NCBI GenBank assembly: GCA_026389255.1
Contig: JAPLIF010000105.1
Location: 1 to 7,292, forward strand
DNA: 7,292 nucleotides
Direction: 5' to 3'
DNA from: Cyanobacteriota bacterium
GTDB taxonomy: Bacteria > Cyanobacteriota > Cyanobacteriia > PCC-6307 > Cyanobiaceae
Shown here: positions 5,981 through 7,292 of the stretch, piece by piece
Numbering within the stretch: the stretch's first letter is position 1
How the letters are laid out: each line of letters begins with the position of its first letter
Notes under the pieces: model-generated
Databases searched by the model: none
The model's input: only the letters and a program-made list of their open reading frames with translations
Told to the model about the DNA's origin: nothing
Position numbers and translations under genes: made by a program

Positions 5981-7198
5981 TCAAGCGGTGCGGTCTTCGC
6001 TCACCGCCCTTTGCAGCCGTTCGAGGGCGTCGGGTTGCAGGCGGAGCACCTCATCCCAGGTGGGGGTCAGGGGATGGTGGCTGTTTTCCTGGACGAAGCG
6101 CTGACCCGCCTCGAACAGGCTGCTGGTGAAACAATCGACAGCCAGAGATTCGGCGCCCCGGTCGATCCTGAGTCCATTGATGGTGGCATCGGCAGCGTAG
6201 GAGTCCAGCAGGTCCAGCACGATCCGCTGGTAGGCACTCACGACCGTGCGCACCAGTCCCAGGTCAAGCACCTGGCCCTGGGACGCCAGGCCGTTGAACA
6301 GGCTGAAGGCGATGTCGCGGCCCATGCGGGCCAGGCCCCGGTCCGCCGCCCCCGGTTCCAGGGGCTGGTGTTTGTGGTCGTAGCGCTCGGCGATGGCCAC
6401 CTGGCAGAGCTGGCGGGTGGAGTGGTCCCGGAACACCTCGGTGAGAATGCCGATCTCCAGCCCCCAGTCCGAGGGCAGGTGCAGCCGGTGCGCTGCCTCG
6501 ATCCTCAGGGCGCATTCGCCGGCGAGGGGGTAGCGGAAGCTGTTGAGGAAATCCAGATAGCGACTGGGGGGCAGGCAGCGCATCAGGGCCCGCAGGAGGG
6601 GCGTCACAAACAGCCGGCTGACCCTTCCGTACAGCAATCCTGCCTCGCTGATGCGGGGGTAATAGGCCTTGGCAAACACGAAGTTGGCCGTCGGGTGGAC
6701 CACCGGATAGACGAGCCGCGCCAGGCTGCGGGGTTCAAAGGTCAACACATCGCAATCGTGCAGGGCCACCACCTGGCCGACGCCGGTGGCCTGGGCCAGC
6801 CCCAGACACAGCCAGATGTTGTGGCCCTTGCCCCGGTCGGCGGGGGCCAGCCGCTGGGCGGCGAGGTCGGCCACCAGGGACTGGACGCGGGGGCCGTCAT
6901 TCCAGATCACATGGTGGGGCTGGGATAACCGGCTGAAGTAGCGGCGGGCGTGACGGTAGCCCTCCTCATCGGCCTGATCCAGGCCGATGACGATCTCGGC
7001 CAGCCAGGGCAGTTCCGCCAGGCCCCGCACGATTGGATCGAGGGCGGGGCCCTGCAGTTCGGAATAGAGGCAGGGCAGCACCAGGGTGATCGGCCGCTCG
7101 CTGGCGTAGCGCGCCACCTCGGCCATCAGGTCGGCGGCCGGCCGGTGGCCCAGCTCATGCAGCGAGGTGACGATGCCGTTCTGGAAAAAATCGCTCAT
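5981..7198 (-). CDS. gpgS: Glucosyl-3-phosphoglycerate synthase (GpgS, GT81-type glycosyltransferase)
   Basis: Predicted to join a glucosyl group from a nucleotide-glucose donor to 3-phosphoglycerate, giving glucosyl-3-phosphoglycerate, the precursor of the compatible solute glucosylglycerate; cytoplasmic. The 405-residue protein starts with the family's short N-terminal segment (GIVTSLHELG), then ITLVLPCLYSE (37-47) as the first GT-A strand, RGKGHNIW (122-129), the metal-binding DXD in VALHDCDV (D148, D150), FAKAYYPR and YGRVSRLFVTPLL (190-202), YPLAGECAL (223-231), DWGLEIGIL (244-252) and ERYDHKHQPL (271-280, H275). These line up in order with mycobacterial GpgS. A helical C-terminal region (about 290-405) extends beyond it, as in the longer cyanobacterial/Persephonella type. 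AAGGG about eight bases upstream supports the ATG, which overlaps the previous stop (ATGA). A mannosyl-3-phosphoglycerate synthase or another acceptor cannot be excluded by eye. Confidence 0.82.
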   Translation of the reverse strand: MSDFFQNGIVTSLHELGHRPAADLMAEVARYASERPITLVLPCLYSELQGPALDPIVRGLAELPWLAEIVIGLDQADEEGYRHARRYFSRLSQPHHVIWNDGPRVQSLVADLAAQRLAPADRGKGHNIWLCLGLAQATGVGQVVALHDCDVLTFEPRSLARLVYPVVHPTANFVFAKAYYPRISEAGLLYGRVSRLFVTPLLRALMRCLPPSRYLDFLNSFRYPLAGECALRIEAAHRLHLPSDWGLEIGILTEVFRDHSTRQLCQVAIAERYDHKHQPLEPGAADRGLARMGRDIAFSLFNGLASQGQVLDLGLVRTVVSAYQRIVLDLLDSYAADATINGLRIDRGAESLAVDCFTSSLFEAGQRFVQENSHHPLTPTWDEVLRLQPDALERLQRAVSEDRTA

Positions 7199-7292
7199 GC
7201 CGAGGCCCTTGGGTGGTTGGCCCCCAGGGCCGCCTCGACGGCCGCCAGCCAGGGTCCCGGTCCGCCCGCCCGCACCACGGTGCAGGGGCGGG
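7195..7292 (-). CDS. C-terminal end of an unidentified upstream gene (partial)
   Basis: An open frame enters from the right edge and ends at a TGA that overlaps the gpgS ATG by four bases (ATGA), the typical mark of translational coupling. Only 31 residues are visible; they contain TVVRAGGPGPWLAAVEAALG followed by a short polar tail. I do not recognise the family from this fragment. By position, a phosphatase of the HAD type acting after GpgS (GpgP) would be a natural candidate, but the sequence seen does not prove it. Confidence 0.6.
   Translation of the reverse strand, partial: RPCTVVRAGGPGPWLAAVEAALGANHPRASA

Noticed and set aside
5768..6928. A 386-codon open frame on the plus strand across the start of the DHPS-like gene and most of gpgS
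   Set aside because: It is antisense to two well-supported genes, its translation is rich in Gly, Gln, Ala and Val with no domain motif, and GC-rich DNA with strong third-position bias routinely opens such frames.
5981..7198. The idea that the GpgS-like glycosyltransferase is the local counterpart of KtrE, the third Ktr component in Synechocystis
   Set aside because: KtrE (slr1508) is, as I recall, a GT4-type protein also known as DgdA, while this protein has the HDCD and DWGLE landmarks of the GpgS family. A shared label of glycosyltransferase is not evidence of equivalence.
1..7292. Search for tRNA or rRNA genes, CRISPR repeats, insertion sequences, attachment sites and the cyanobacterial HIP1 octamer (GCGATCGC)
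   Set aside because: None was seen on reading. Nearly all the sequence is taken by protein genes, and no gap exceeds 150 bases.

Overview
The window looks like chromosomal DNA from a GC-rich cyanobacterium, most likely of the Synechococcus/Cyanobium type. The clues are the cyanobacterial-style start of aspartyl-tRNA synthetase ([10 protein letters not shown]), an exported beta-carbonic anhydrase resembling EcaB, a KtrB/KtrA potassium system, and a glucosyl-3-phosphoglycerate synthase of the kind used to make the osmolyte glucosylglycerate. The taxon is inferred from protein character alone. I see no mobile element, CRISPR array, tRNA or rRNA, and coding density is very high.

Layout: (1) 1-437, minus strand: the N-terminal 145 residues of aspS, running off the left edge. 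(2) 438-584: a divergent intergenic region. (3) 585-1325, plus strand: a leader-bearing beta-carbonic anhydrase. (4) 1326-1433: a short gap with a possible -10 box. (5) 1434-2219, plus strand: a family 2 glycosyltransferase of unknown acceptor. It converges on the next block with only 21 bases between the two stop codons. (6) 7292-2241, minus strand: a tight run of six co-directional genes. In transcription order these are the C-terminus of an unidentified protein (running off the right edge), gpgS, a divergent dihydropteroate-synthase-fold protein, a pteridine-reductase-like SDR, ktrB and ktrA. The junctions are a 4-base overlap, 4 bases, a 4-base overlap, 12 bases and 11 bases, so one transcript is likely.

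The minus-strand run is the interesting part. It joins the two classical arms of salt adaptation: K+ uptake (KtrB channel subunit plus KtrA RCK subunit) and synthesis of a compatible-solute precursor (GpgS). Between them sit two genes that both look built to handle a pterin. One has the DHPS barrel with its pterin-side residues kept and its pABA/pyrophosphate loops rewritten. The other is an SDR with the TGxxxRxG and Asp-Tyr-Lys signature of PTR1/FolM pteridine reductases. A DHPS-like gene next to gpgS is also found in mycobacteria (folP2-gpgS, Rv1207-Rv1208), so this link may be more than chance. The function of the pterin-like pair is unknown.
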